In this document: piece after piece, positions 8,273-15,536 of the stretch
Layout of the letters: every line of letters begins with the position of its first letter
Position numbering within the stretch: position 1 is the first letter of the stretch
Position numbers and translations under genes: made by a program
From: CAZZCU01 sp964652825
GTDB taxonomy: Bacteria; Bdellovibrionota_B; Oligoflexia; Oligoflexales; CAZZCU01
Direction: 5' to 3'
NCBI GenBank assembly: GCA_964652825.1
Contig: CAZZCU010000002.1
Span: 1-64,000, forward strand
Length of the DNA stretch: 64,000 nucleotides
Notes under the pieces: generated by a model
Databases searched by the model: none
Told to the model about the DNA's origin: nothing
The model's input: the letters and a program-made list of their open reading frames with translations, nothing else

Positions 8273-9505
8273 ATGAAAACATTTATACAAGGCTCGCTGC
8301 TAGTCGCAGCCGTGGTGCTTTTGGCATCTTACGCGTCATCGAGCGATAGCAAGGGATCGTGGCCACACAAGGTCAAGTTGCCCATGCATATCGAGACGCC
8401 AGCGCATGATGATGATGTCGTGACCGTCACTGCAGACCAGGAATCATTACCAACAACCATCAATCCTTATATTCAGCGTCATCTTGAGAAATTCCTGAAG
8501 GATCGCAACTCGCCAATCGCTGCTGCCGTCGCTGTCGATGTCGCCTCGGGCGAAATCCTGGCCATGGTTCAGGGCAAGCGTCCGGAGCAATGGGGGGCGA
8601 CCACGCATGCAGCCCTGTACCCGGGATTCCCAGCGGCATCGCTGTTCAAGACCGTGGTTACCGCCGCCGCGTTTGAGGTCGCCGATGTGGATGCGGACGC
8701 TCCGATTGGCGTCAACGGTGGCTGCGCGCATGTCGGCCCGACCGGCCAGTGGCTGCGCTCGGCACCCGCCAATTCCCGCAGCGCCATCACTTTGCGCCGG
8801 GCCTATGGCTTCTCCTGCAATGGTTTCTTCGCCAAACTAGCCGTGAATTATCTGGGTATCGGTCCGATCAGCGAGTTTGCCACGCGTTTTGGTTGGGGCA
8901 AGCCGGTGGACGCGGATTTTGCCACCGAGCCCAGCCCGATGCTGGCGCCGGCGCATGCGAGTTCCAGTGTCCAGACCGTTGGCCGCTATGCCGCCGGCTT
9001 TGGTTATGTTGGTATCAGTGCCGTGCACGCCGCCTGGTGGACCATGGCAATCGCCAATAATGGCGTGCCCAAGCCGCTCAAATTATTCCGAGGCTCCAAA
9101 TTCAACGGCGATGATGAAATGATGCTGTCAGCCAAAACCGCGCCGCTCCCACTCATCACTCAAGACACCTCGGAAAAGCTCCGCAGCGTCATGTACGCCA
9201 CGGTTCGCTCCGGCACCGCCACCTTTGCCTTTCGCGGCAGCAAGTTTCGCAAGTTCCGCCAGACCGTGGGCGGCAAGACCGGCACGTTAACGGGGCACTC
9301 CCCCAAGGGTCTCACTACCTGGTTTGCCGGCATGATGCCGCTGGACAACCCGGAAATCGTTGTCGCTGCCGTAGTGGTCCTGCCCGAGGACCTCTGGTTC
9401 ATTAAAGGCCCCAATCTGGCCGCCGAGGCCTTCTGGGCCTACGAAGAAGCCAAAAAAAACACCACTAAGCTGAGTATCAACGCCCCCACAACGATTGCGC
9501 GCTAA
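8273..9505 (+). CDS. Penicillin-binding protein, transpeptidase domain only
   Basis: 410 residues from the ATG at 8273. An N-terminal membrane anchor (FIQGSLLVAAVVLLASYA) is followed by a linker and a penicillin-binding transpeptidase domain. The three active-site motifs are SLFK (about 123-126, nucleophile serine), SCN (about 181-183) and KTGT (about 335-338, in GGKTGTLTG). No glycosyltransferase or dimerisation domain is present, so it is shorter than class A or B high-molecular-weight PBPs. It probably cross-links peptidoglycan in the periplasm. The in-frame ATG at 8249 would add eight residues before the anchor; AGAAGG directly precedes 8273, so the exact start is uncertain. Confidence 0.85.
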   Translation: MKTFIQGSLLVAAVVLLASYASSSDSKGSWPHKVKLPMHIETPAHDDDVVTVTADQESLPTTINPYIQRHLEKFLKDRNSPIAAAVAVDVASGEILAMVQGKRPEQWGATTHAALYPGFPAASLFKTVVTAAAFEVADVDADAPIGVNGGCAHVGPTGQWLRSAPANSRSAITLRRAYGFSCNGFFAKLAVNYLGIGPISEFATRFGWGKPVDADFATEPSPMLAPAHASSSVQTVGRYAAGFGYVGISAVHAAWWTMAIANNGVPKPLKLFRGSKFNGDDEMMLSAKTAPLPLITQDTSEKLRSVMYATVRSGTATFAFRGSKFRKFRQTVGGKTGTLTGHSPKGLTTWFAGMMPLDNPEIVVAAVVVLPEDLWFIKGPNLAAEAFWAYEEAKKNTTKLSINAPTTIAR

Positions 9506-9594
9506 AGCCAGAACTGATAAGGGATACTAACGGTAGTCCTTTATTGTATGTTTCTGCGGTTCATCGTTTTAGATGACGCGCCCAGGGGGTCGCC

Positions 9595-10557
9595 ATGACA
9601 ACAACAACGACAGCATCAATTCCGGTAGTTGATTTACGCCGCTTCCAAAACGCCTCGCCGCAGGAGCAACAGACTTTTGTTCGGACTGTGGGCGACGCAC
9701 TGCGCGATGTCGGTTTTTTTGCGGTAACCAATCACGGTGTCGATATGGGGCTGGTGGATAAAGCCTACCACTACACCCGCGCTTTGTTTGATTTGCCTGA
9801 AGCCACCAAGAAGACCTACGAGAACCTGAAAATCGGCGGCCAACGTGGCTACACGTCGTTTGGGCGCGAGCACGCCAAAGACAGTGACGCTCCGGACCTC
9901 AAGGAATTCTGGCACGTCGGCCAGGAACTGGCGAACAATCACCCGCTCGCCAAAGAATATCCAGCCAATATCTGGCCGCAGGAAATCCCGGAATTCCAAC
10001 CAGTGATGACCGAGCTGTATAAGCAATTAGGTTTGTGTTCGGATGCGCTGCTCCAAGCCTGTGCGCTGTATATCGGCGAAGAAAAAAACTTTATCAGCAA
10101 GATGTCGCAAGATGGTAACACCATCCTGCGCCTGATCCACTATCCGCCAATCGCGGAGGATGTAAATCCCAAGAGCATTCGCGCCGCGGCGCACGAAGAT
10201 ATCAATCTGATCACGTTGCTGCTGGATGCGACATCCAGCGGCTTGGAACTATTGCGTCGCGATAATACCTGGATGCCGGTGGTGACACCGCCTGGCTGTA
10301 TTATCGTTGATGCCGGCGACATGCTGCAGAATCTGACGAACGGTTATTTCAAATCAACCACCCATCGGGTGGTGAATCCGCAAAACTCGCGCGAACGACG
10401 CTTCTCGATGCCTTACTTCGTACATCCACGCGGCGAGGTCTCGCTCAATCCGCTGGCCAACTGCGTCGCCAAAACCGGCGGCAAAGCAACGTTCCCAAAT
10501 ATTTCGGCGGGTGATTACCTGGCGCAGCGTTTGCGGGAAATCGGCCTGACTAAATAG
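9595..10557 (+). CDS. 2-oxoglutarate/Fe(II) oxygenase of the isopenicillin N synthase family
   Basis: 320 residues. The N-terminal DIOX_N-type region (IPVVDLRRF, VGFFAVTNHGV) precedes a double-stranded beta-helix core. Its iron ligands are H200 and D202 (AAHEDINLITLLL) and H257 (STTHRVVNP). The 2-oxoglutarate-binding Arg/Ser pair lies in ERRFSMPYF (R269, S271). These enzymes oxidise small molecules in the cytosol; the substrate cannot be read from sequence. The ATG is preceded by CAGGGGG. The gene stands alone between the PBP gene and ftsK, all on the plus strand. Confidence 0.88.
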   Translation: MTTTTTASIPVVDLRRFQNASPQEQQTFVRTVGDALRDVGFFAVTNHGVDMGLVDKAYHYTRALFDLPEATKKTYENLKIGGQRGYTSFGREHAKDSDAPDLKEFWHVGQELANNHPLAKEYPANIWPQEIPEFQPVMTELYKQLGLCSDALLQACALYIGEEKNFISKMSQDGNTILRLIHYPPIAEDVNPKSIRAAAHEDINLITLLLDATSSGLELLRRDNTWMPVVTPPGCIIVDAGDMLQNLTNGYFKSTTHRVVNPQNSRERRFSMPYFVHPRGEVSLNPLANCVAKTGGKATFPNISAGDYLAQRLREIGLTK

Positions 10558-10646
10558 GTACCCATAGACGCCAAGTCCGCCGCATCTTATAATAACTCCA
10601 ATAAGTTATCCCAGATTTTGCTGGTTTTTGTCGCGCGGAGTTATCG

Positions 10647-12683
10647 TTGTTCTACGTCAACGTTTTTATATCCTGGCTCACTCGTCTACTCCCCCGACGC
10701 TCCGCCTGGATCGAAGCCTCCGGCTATCTGTTGCTTGGGGCCGGGATTTTTCTGGGCCTGGCTTGCTATACCTATGATCAACACGATTATTTCGGCTCGA
10801 TGGTGCGCGGCAACAATGTTCGTAATCTTGCCGGCCCACTCGGAGCGCAAGTCGCGTTCTTGACGTTGGGATATTTTGGTGTGGTCGGTATTTTGTGGCC
10901 GATCGTGATGATCACCTGGGGCAGTCTGGTAGCGTTTGGTTTTGTGACGGCGCCCAAATTACGACGACTGGTCGGCCTGGCGATCGCCATGGTCGTGTTA
11001 TCGGCGATCGCGGAGATACAGTTGGCGGCCTGGGGTCTGTCGGAGCCGATCTTTGGTTATGGCGGCCACATCGGTGTTGGGATCTCGGTACCGCTGCTGG
11101 AAAAACTCGGCTATGGCGGCTCGTTGACGGCACTGCTGGTGTTTTTATTCGCAACGCTATCCCTATCGGGCAACCTGGCGTTATCGCAGACCGCACCATT
11201 GCTCAAGATGGTGCTGTATACGCTGTTCAAATTCGCGCGCGGTTTGTGGCGCAAATTCAGCGAGAAAACCGTCAGCGATGAGCAACTGGTGAAGGAAGCT
11301 CTGGCAAAAGTCGCACTCGCCTCGGCACAGAAGAAAGGCGAAATCGGACCGGAAATAACTTCGGCTGATGTCTTGGCGGCGATGTCACCTTCGGAAGCAC
11401 CTGTCGGCCGTAAACGAGGCGGCAGTGCGGCCGGAGCAAAAGTATCGGCTGCACCTGGCAGCAACCAACCCGGCGGCGACGTGAACGGCGAGCCCCAGCT
11501 CAATCTGTACTACGATGGGCCGGCACACGGCAAACCAGGCTCGTCGATGTTTACACGCTCGCAGCCGGCACCCAAACGCAAAGATACTTTTGAGAAGATG
11601 GCCAAGAAACTCACCGCGCAACTGGCGCAATTCAAAGTCGAAGGCAAAGTCGTCAACATTATCGAAGGACCGGTCGTCACCACCTGCGAATTTGAACCAT
11701 CGCCCGGCACCAAAGTCTCCAAGATCACCAGTCTTGCCGAAGATCTGGCGCGCCTGCTGGAAGCAAAAACTTTGCGTATTCTCGCGCCGATTCCCGGTAA
11801 AAATACCGTGGGTTTTGAAGTTCCCAACGCCGAGCGCCGCACCATCGGCTTTGCTGATCTCATCGAAACGAAAAACTTTAAATCAACCAAGATCAATTTA
11901 CCGATCGCGATGGGCGTTGATGCGTTTGGCAAACCAGTCGTCGAGGATTTAACCAAGATGCCGCACTTGCTGGTCGCCGGCTCGACGGGTTCCGGTAAGA
12001 GTGTGTTTATGAATACGCTCATTGCCGGCTTGATCGCGCGACATACTGCCAAGGATTTGCGCTTTATCATGGTTGATCCCAAGATGGTGGAGTTGGCGGC
12101 TTACAATAAATTGCCGCACATGGCTTGTCCGGTAGTGATTGATCCGACTGGGGATGCCAAACAAAAACTCGATGCTTTGGTGGCAGAGATGGAAGATCGC
12201 TTCCGCAGAATGGGTCTGGTGGGAGCACGCAATATTGATGGCTTTAACGACACCATACGCACGCGAAAAAAATCTGAATTCCTGCAATTTGAAGGCAAAT
12301 GGCAAGCCATGCCCTATGTCGTTTTGATTATTGACGAGCTTGCCGACATGATGATGGTGCTCGGCAGGGAAGCCGAGATCCCCATTACACGGCTGGCACA
12401 AAAGGCACGAGCTGCTGGCATTCATTTGGTCATCGCCACGCAGCGACCATCCGCCGAAGTCGTCACCGGTCTGATCAAAGCCAACTTCCCTACCCGTGTT
12501 GCGTTTCGCGTATTGAGCGGCATCGACTCGCGCACCATCCTCGATACCTCGGGCGCTGAGACCTTGCTCGGTCAAGGCGATATGTTATTCCTGAATGCCG
12601 CCGGCCTGCGGCGCATGCACGGCGCCTACTTAAGCGACAAAGAAGTCGCCTCGATGGTCAAAGCCACCGGCCGCGGCAAATAA
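10647..12683 (+). CDS. ftsK: DNA translocase FtsK, lacking the C-terminal gamma domain
   Basis: Membrane-anchored motor that pumps DNA at the division septum. The 678 residues show four N-terminal membrane segments (within about 20-180), a Pro/Gly/Ala-rich linker (about 220-300), then the alpha and beta motor domains. The Walker A is VAGSTGSGKSV (about 442-452) and the Walker B is VVLIIDELADMMM (about 557-569). The protein ends right after the motor (GAYLSDKEVASMVKATGRGK), so the winged-helix gamma domain that normally reads KOPS and activates XerD is missing. The start is a TTG with GGAG seven bases upstream. The last 12 codons and stop are duplicated exactly 771 bp downstream, suggesting a rearrangement at this end. 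Confidence 0.92.
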   Translation: MFYVNVFISWLTRLLPRRSAWIEASGYLLLGAGIFLGLACYTYDQHDYFGSMVRGNNVRNLAGPLGAQVAFLTLGYFGVVGILWPIVMITWGSLVAFGFVTAPKLRRLVGLAIAMVVLSAIAEIQLAAWGLSEPIFGYGGHIGVGISVPLLEKLGYGGSLTALLVFLFATLSLSGNLALSQTAPLLKMVLYTLFKFARGLWRKFSEKTVSDEQLVKEALAKVALASAQKKGEIGPEITSADVLAAMSPSEAPVGRKRGGSAAGAKVSAAPGSNQPGGDVNGEPQLNLYYDGPAHGKPGSSMFTRSQPAPKRKDTFEKMAKKLTAQLAQFKVEGKVVNIIEGPVVTTCEFEPSPGTKVSKITSLAEDLARLLEAKTLRILAPIPGKNTVGFEVPNAERRTIGFADLIETKNFKSTKINLPIAMGVDAFGKPVVEDLTKMPHLLVAGSTGSGKSVFMNTLIAGLIARHTAKDLRFIMVDPKMVELAAYNKLPHMACPVVIDPTGDAKQKLDALVAEMEDRFRRMGLVGARNIDGFNDTIRTRKKSEFLQFEGKWQAMPYVVLIIDELADMMMVLGREAEIPITRLAQKARAAGIHLVIATQRPSAEVVTGLIKANFPTRVAFRVLSGIDSRTILDTSGAETLLGQGDMLFLNAAGLRRMHGAYLSDKEVASMVKATGRGK

Positions 12684-12685
12684 TC
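12649..12685 (+). repeat. 37-bp direct repeat, copy 1 (true ftsK 3' end)
   Basis: Runs from CCTCGATGGTC to the bases just past the ftsK stop codon and is identical to 13420-13456. The pair brackets a 734-bp segment holding one lipoprotein gene. The arrangement is like attL/attR of an element that integrated at a gene's 3' end, but no integrase is present. Unequal duplication is the alternative. Confidence 0.85.
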
Positions 12686-12780
12686 AACTCCGACGTAGGA
12701 GTTGGAATGCGTAATATATTGTTTTTATTGAAAATATTTGGAGATCCGTCTCGTCGTTTCACTCAGAGTCAGGATGACGG
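12685..12780. repeat. Composite palindromic repeat (B and A modules), inverted copy
   Basis: Contains CAACTCC-GACGTA-GGAGTTG (12685-12704, B type), an AT-rich spacer with TTTTTATTGAAAATATT, and an A-type REP unit (12741-12780, GAGATCCGTC...CAGGATGACGG). This is the reverse complement of the order seen at 20458-20582 and 22009-22114. It starts exactly at the end of the 37-bp repeat. Confidence 0.7.
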
Positions 12781-12873
12781 GATATTTACATTGACGGAAT
12801 AGTACTGGCGCGTTACATAGCCTGCGGCTCAAGGTCTATAACCTTAATGTGAAATTTTTTTGAGGAATAAGTT

Positions 12874-13266
12874 ATGTTTACATCGCTTAAAGCAAGTTTT
12901 GGTGTTGTAGTTTTGTTGGTTACGGCTTGTGGAATTGAATCAAACCCATCTTCCACAAACAATCTTTGGCCGCAGTCACGCACAAAATATGTCGTTACGG
13001 CTGAGGTGACGAACAGTTCTTCACAGAAACTTGAAATCGCGTTCCTCAATAATGGTCCACACGGTGGTGAGTGCGATAGCAAAAACTACGTTTTGTTTGA
13101 AGTTGATGCCAATACAACCAAAACAATTTCCGAAACCTGGCATTGCAAAATGGAACAGTGGTTTCATATTTATTTGCCCAAAACTGGCGAGAACTATCGT
13201 GTCGAGGCTAATAACCCCGTAAATGTACATTGCGATGCCACGACGTGTGTAGTGGAGCAAAATTAA
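12874..13266 (+). CDS. Small putative lipoprotein in a repeat-flanked segment
   Basis: 130 residues. Signal MFTSLKASFGVVVLLVTAC with lipobox VTAC (C19). The mature part has several cysteines (in GGECDSKN, ETWHCKME, NVHCDATTCVVE) and looks like a small beta-sandwich domain. I do not recognise a family. The start is supported by TTGAGGAA upstream. It is the only gene between the two copies of the 37-bp ftsK-end repeat, so it may be cargo of a small inserted segment. The region is richer in A+T than ftsK, in keeping with a different origin. Confidence 0.7.
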   Translation: MFTSLKASFGVVVLLVTACGIESNPSSTNNLWPQSRTKYVVTAEVTNSSSQKLEIAFLNNGPHGGECDSKNYVLFEVDANTTKTISETWHCKMEQWFHIYLPKTGENYRVEANNPVNVHCDATTCVVEQN

Positions 13267-13322
13267 GACTCTTTATCTGCGAATTAAAAACTGCTCTACT
13301 TGTCTGTTGCTCCATAAGCCTT

Positions 13323-13339
13323 ATGTCATTGGCTGACAT
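13323..13339. repeat. C-type 17-bp palindromic module
   Basis: ATGTCA-TTGGC-TGACAT, a perfect 6-bp inverted repeat around 5 bp. Related modules are at 14273, 20412, 20566, 21210, 21324, 27873, 56253 and 62577. The next 50 bp also hold the imperfect hairpin CGTCGTCTAT...ATAGACGACG (about 13360-13411). Confidence 0.65.
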
Positions 13340-13419
13340 GAGGCATTTTCATCTAAAGCGTCGTCTATGCAGAATTATCCTGCCTCTTGCCAAGCAAAGG
13401 ATAGACGACGTGACCACCT

Positions 13420-13456
13420 CCTCGATGGTCAAAGCCACCGGCCGCGGCAAATAATC
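13420..13456 (+). repeat. 37-bp direct repeat, copy 2 (displaced ftsK 3' end)
   Basis: Exact copy of 12649-12685, including the ftsK stop codon. It is not attached to any gene here; the short open frame running into it is a relic. It is followed directly by a toxin-antitoxin pair on the other strand. Confidence 0.85.
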
Positions 13457-13472
13457 TTACCTATTTTGTTAT

Positions 13473-13784
13473 CTACGCGGATTTCTTAATTTCCAGGTTC
13501 ATTGTTAAGTCCAATGCGGTGGCAATTCTCACCAATCGATCCAAAGTAACGCTGGTTATAGAGCCGGAAATAATTCCCGTAATATTGGCACGAGCAACAT
13601 GAGCTAAGTTGGCAACTTTTTCATGTGACAATCCTTGTTTTTCAATTTCTTTGCGGATGGCGGCAATCAGCTGAGCTTTCAATTTAGATTCGGCGTTCCG
13701 ATGATCGGCAACACCTATGCTTCTAGCGAAGCTTGATGCTGATGAATAAATAATCTGATCTTTTGTTCGTTTTTTGGTTTTCAT
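13473..13784 (-). CDS. XRE-family antitoxin (HigA/RelB-like)
   Basis: 103 residues with a helix-turn-helix at about 40-95 (IRKEIEKQGLSHEKVANLAHVARANITGI in part: LSHEKVANLA, ITGIISGS). The arrangement, toxin gene upstream and HTH gene downstream with a 4-bp overlap at 13781-13784, is that of higBA-type systems. The HTH protein would neutralise the toxin and repress the operon. It sits directly beyond the second ftsK-end repeat. Confidence 0.82.
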   Translation of the reverse strand: MKTKKRTKDQIIYSSASSFARSIGVADHRNAESKLKAQLIAAIRKEIEKQGLSHEKVANLAHVARANITGIISGSITSVTLDRLVRIATALDLTMNLEIKKSA

Positions 13785-14095
13785 ATCCGCTTAAGCCTTT
13801 GTTCGATAGTTCGTTTGATTCTAAGCTCTATGTGCTGTGTTTTCTTTTTAAAACCTAACAGTAAATAAATAGCCTCTTTTGACTTCACTAAATAAATCAC
13901 TCTGTATTGACCAGATGCATCTTTCATACGTAATTCATGTAAACATCTGGCAATCGTGGACAATGGCTTGGAAGCAGGTGGAAATAGCATTTCTCCAATG
14001 ACCAGTAGCTCCAAGTAATCAGATAACTGTTCCTTTACAGATTGAGGAAACTCTTCCATTTCTTTTAGACATTGTTTTAAAACAATAATCCGCAT
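13781..14095 (-). CDS. RelE/HigB-type toxin (phage Gp49-like)
   Basis: 104 residues of the phage-derived Gp49-like/HigB family, usually mRNA interferases acting on the ribosome. Landmarks are KPLSTIARCLHELRMKDASG, then QYRVIYLVKSKEAIYLLLGF and KKKTQHIE, which give the conserved LHELR, G-YRV-Y and FKKKTQ motifs in order. Full length for the family. It is the first gene of the pair with the XRE antitoxin. Confidence 0.82.
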   Translation of the reverse strand: MRIIVLKQCLKEMEEFPQSVKEQLSDYLELLVIGEMLFPPASKPLSTIARCLHELRMKDASGQYRVIYLVKSKEAIYLLLGFKKKTQHIELRIKRTIEQRLKRI

Positions 14096-14272
14096 CTATA
14101 TTATGTCCTAAATTTAGTACATTAATCAAGAGTATTATCGTGAAGTGGTGTGGTGTTTTTCACCCTCTTCACTCATTGAGGCGGACGGTAGCTTTTTTAT
14201 GGAAAGGCTGTCATTTCAGTCAGATTGACCGATTTGCACAACTAGCTAATATGACATGTATTATGCTGTCAG

Positions 14273-14289
14273 ATGTCAGTCCTTGACAT
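14273..14289. repeat. C-type 17-bp palindromic module
   Basis: ATGTCA-GTCCT-TGACAT, same 6-5-6 architecture as 13323-13339 with a different centre. A partial A-type REP unit (GGAGATCCTTCGGC) follows at about 14310. Nothing else is recognisable in the 240 bp between the toxin gene and the DUF423 gene. Confidence 0.5.
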
Positions 14290-14335
14290 GAGTTGCTCTT
14301 GATAGTTTTGGAGATCCTTCGGCAGCACCGATCAT

Positions 14336-14707
14336 CTACGGATTAAATGTACCCCAGGCCAGGGCCAACCAGCCGACGATAAACGCCAGTCCGCCAAAGG
14401 GCGTGATAATGCCCAAGCCGCGTGTTTCGGTGAGAGTGAGCAGGTAGAGACTGCCGGAAAATAACAGAATCCCGAGAACAAACGCCGCGCCAGCGATCTG
14501 CATGCTGAGATTTTCAACCCGCATGCCGACGATGCCCACACCCAGCAAAGCCAGAGCATGGTACATCTGATAACGCACGGCGGTCTCGAATACCGTCAGG
14601 TGCTCGGGGCTAAGTTGATCACGCAAGCCATGCGCCGCAAATGCCCCAAGTCCCACGCCACTCGCACCAAACAACGAACCCAAAATCACCCACAACGTCC
14701 AACTCAC
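14336..14707 (-). CDS. DUF423 (YgdD-like) membrane protein
   Basis: 123 residues with four predicted membrane helices. The signature GLGAFAAHGLRDQLSPEHL, then FETAVRYQMYHALALL and TPFGGLAFIVGWLALA, is the DUF423 family, inner-membrane proteins of unknown function. It lies 34 bp downstream of the secreted hydrolase gene and is probably the last gene of the fba-amylase-hydrolase-DUF423 run. Confidence 0.88.
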   Translation of the reverse strand: MSWTLWVILGSLFGASGVGLGAFAAHGLRDQLSPEHLTVFETAVRYQMYHALALLGVGIVGMRVENLSMQIAGAAFVLGILLFSGSLYLLTLTETRGLGIITPFGGLAFIVGWLALAWGTFNP

Positions 14708-14741
14708 GTCTGCACCTCAAGCAAAAAACAATTCTGAAAAA

Positions 14742-15533
14742 TCAGAAGCTCGTCACGGTCATAACAAAATGCTGCGCGAAATCATTCCAGACGCGCACGT
14801 CGCTGTCGATTTGCCGATGCGCCTGCGCAAAATCAATCCATGGCACGTCAAATTCAACGCGCTGATTTTCATCGGCATGAAAGATGAAGCTTGAACGTAG
14901 TAACTCCGAAGCTTCCTGAAAGTAATTGCGCCACCAACTGATACGACCGCGGATAAACTCATAGCGATCATAGCTGATATCATTCGGCGCGGCTTTGCAA
15001 CCATAGCCCGGGCTGACACCTAGATAGGCATCAAGAAACTCGCTGATCGTACAATTAACTTTGCTGATCGCATCGATCGTGACGAAACCACCAACACGCG
15101 TCCAATGCGGCAATGCCAAAACCACCTGCATATTCAACCAGGCACCCCAGGAGTGACCGATAAAATGGATGCTGGTATCCTGCGGCAGCTTCGCGAATTC
15201 TTTTAAGACAAAGCGCGTATAATCGTGGTGATTGCCGTCATAAACTTTTTTATCGCCGGCTGACTGCATGTATACTGCTTCGCCTTTGCTGTGACACGCC
15301 ATGAGGTAATGAACATCCTTGCCAGCCGCCTGCAGCTGTTGCACGACCTGATGAAAATACGGCATCATGCTCATCTTCTCTGGACCGCCGCTACGGCAGC
15401 TATTAAAGCCGCTCGATATCACCAGTAACGCTGTATCGCTGGCGAATGCCGCTGGCGCCGGCAACCATGCTGATACTACCGCTGATATGCCCAGGACCTT
15501 TGACAGAAACAGTAACTTTAAACGCGAGTTCAT
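14742..15533 (-). CDS. Secreted alpha/beta hydrolase-like protein
   Basis: 263 residues. An N-terminal signal peptide (MNSRLKLLFLSKVLGISAVVSAWLP... ending AFA) precedes an alpha/beta-hydrolase-like domain. The nucleophile-elbow candidate is FIGHSWGAWLN (G-H-S-W-G), placed about residue 147-151. Cys residues in NSCRSGG, MACHSKG, KVNCTIS and YGCKAAP could form disulfides in the periplasm. The substrate is unknown. It starts 3 bp after the amylase stop, so translation is likely coupled and both enzymes would be exported together. Confidence 0.72.
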   Translation of the reverse strand: MNSRLKLLFLSKVLGISAVVSAWLPAPAAFASDTALLVISSGFNSCRSGGPEKMSMMPYFHQVVQQLQAAGKDVHYLMACHSKGEAVYMQSAGDKKVYDGNHHDYTRFVLKEFAKLPQDTSIHFIGHSWGAWLNMQVVLALPHWTRVGGFVTIDAISKVNCTISEFLDAYLGVSPGYGCKAAPNDISYDRYEFIRGRISWWRNYFQEASELLRSSFIFHADENQRVEFDVPWIDFAQAHRQIDSDVRVWNDFAQHFVMTVTSF

Positions 15534-15536
15534 GCT

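Noticed and set aside
13360..13411. Possible integron attC site (CGTCGTCTAT...ATAGACGACG)
   Set aside because: The inverted arms lack the GTTRRRY/RYYYAAC core sites, and there is no integrase.
13230..13454. Open frame ending in the same residues as FtsK (MVKATGRGK)
   Set aside because: It runs through the lipoprotein gene end and intergenic DNA and has no ribosome-binding site. The shared end is only the duplicated 37-bp tract, not a gene.
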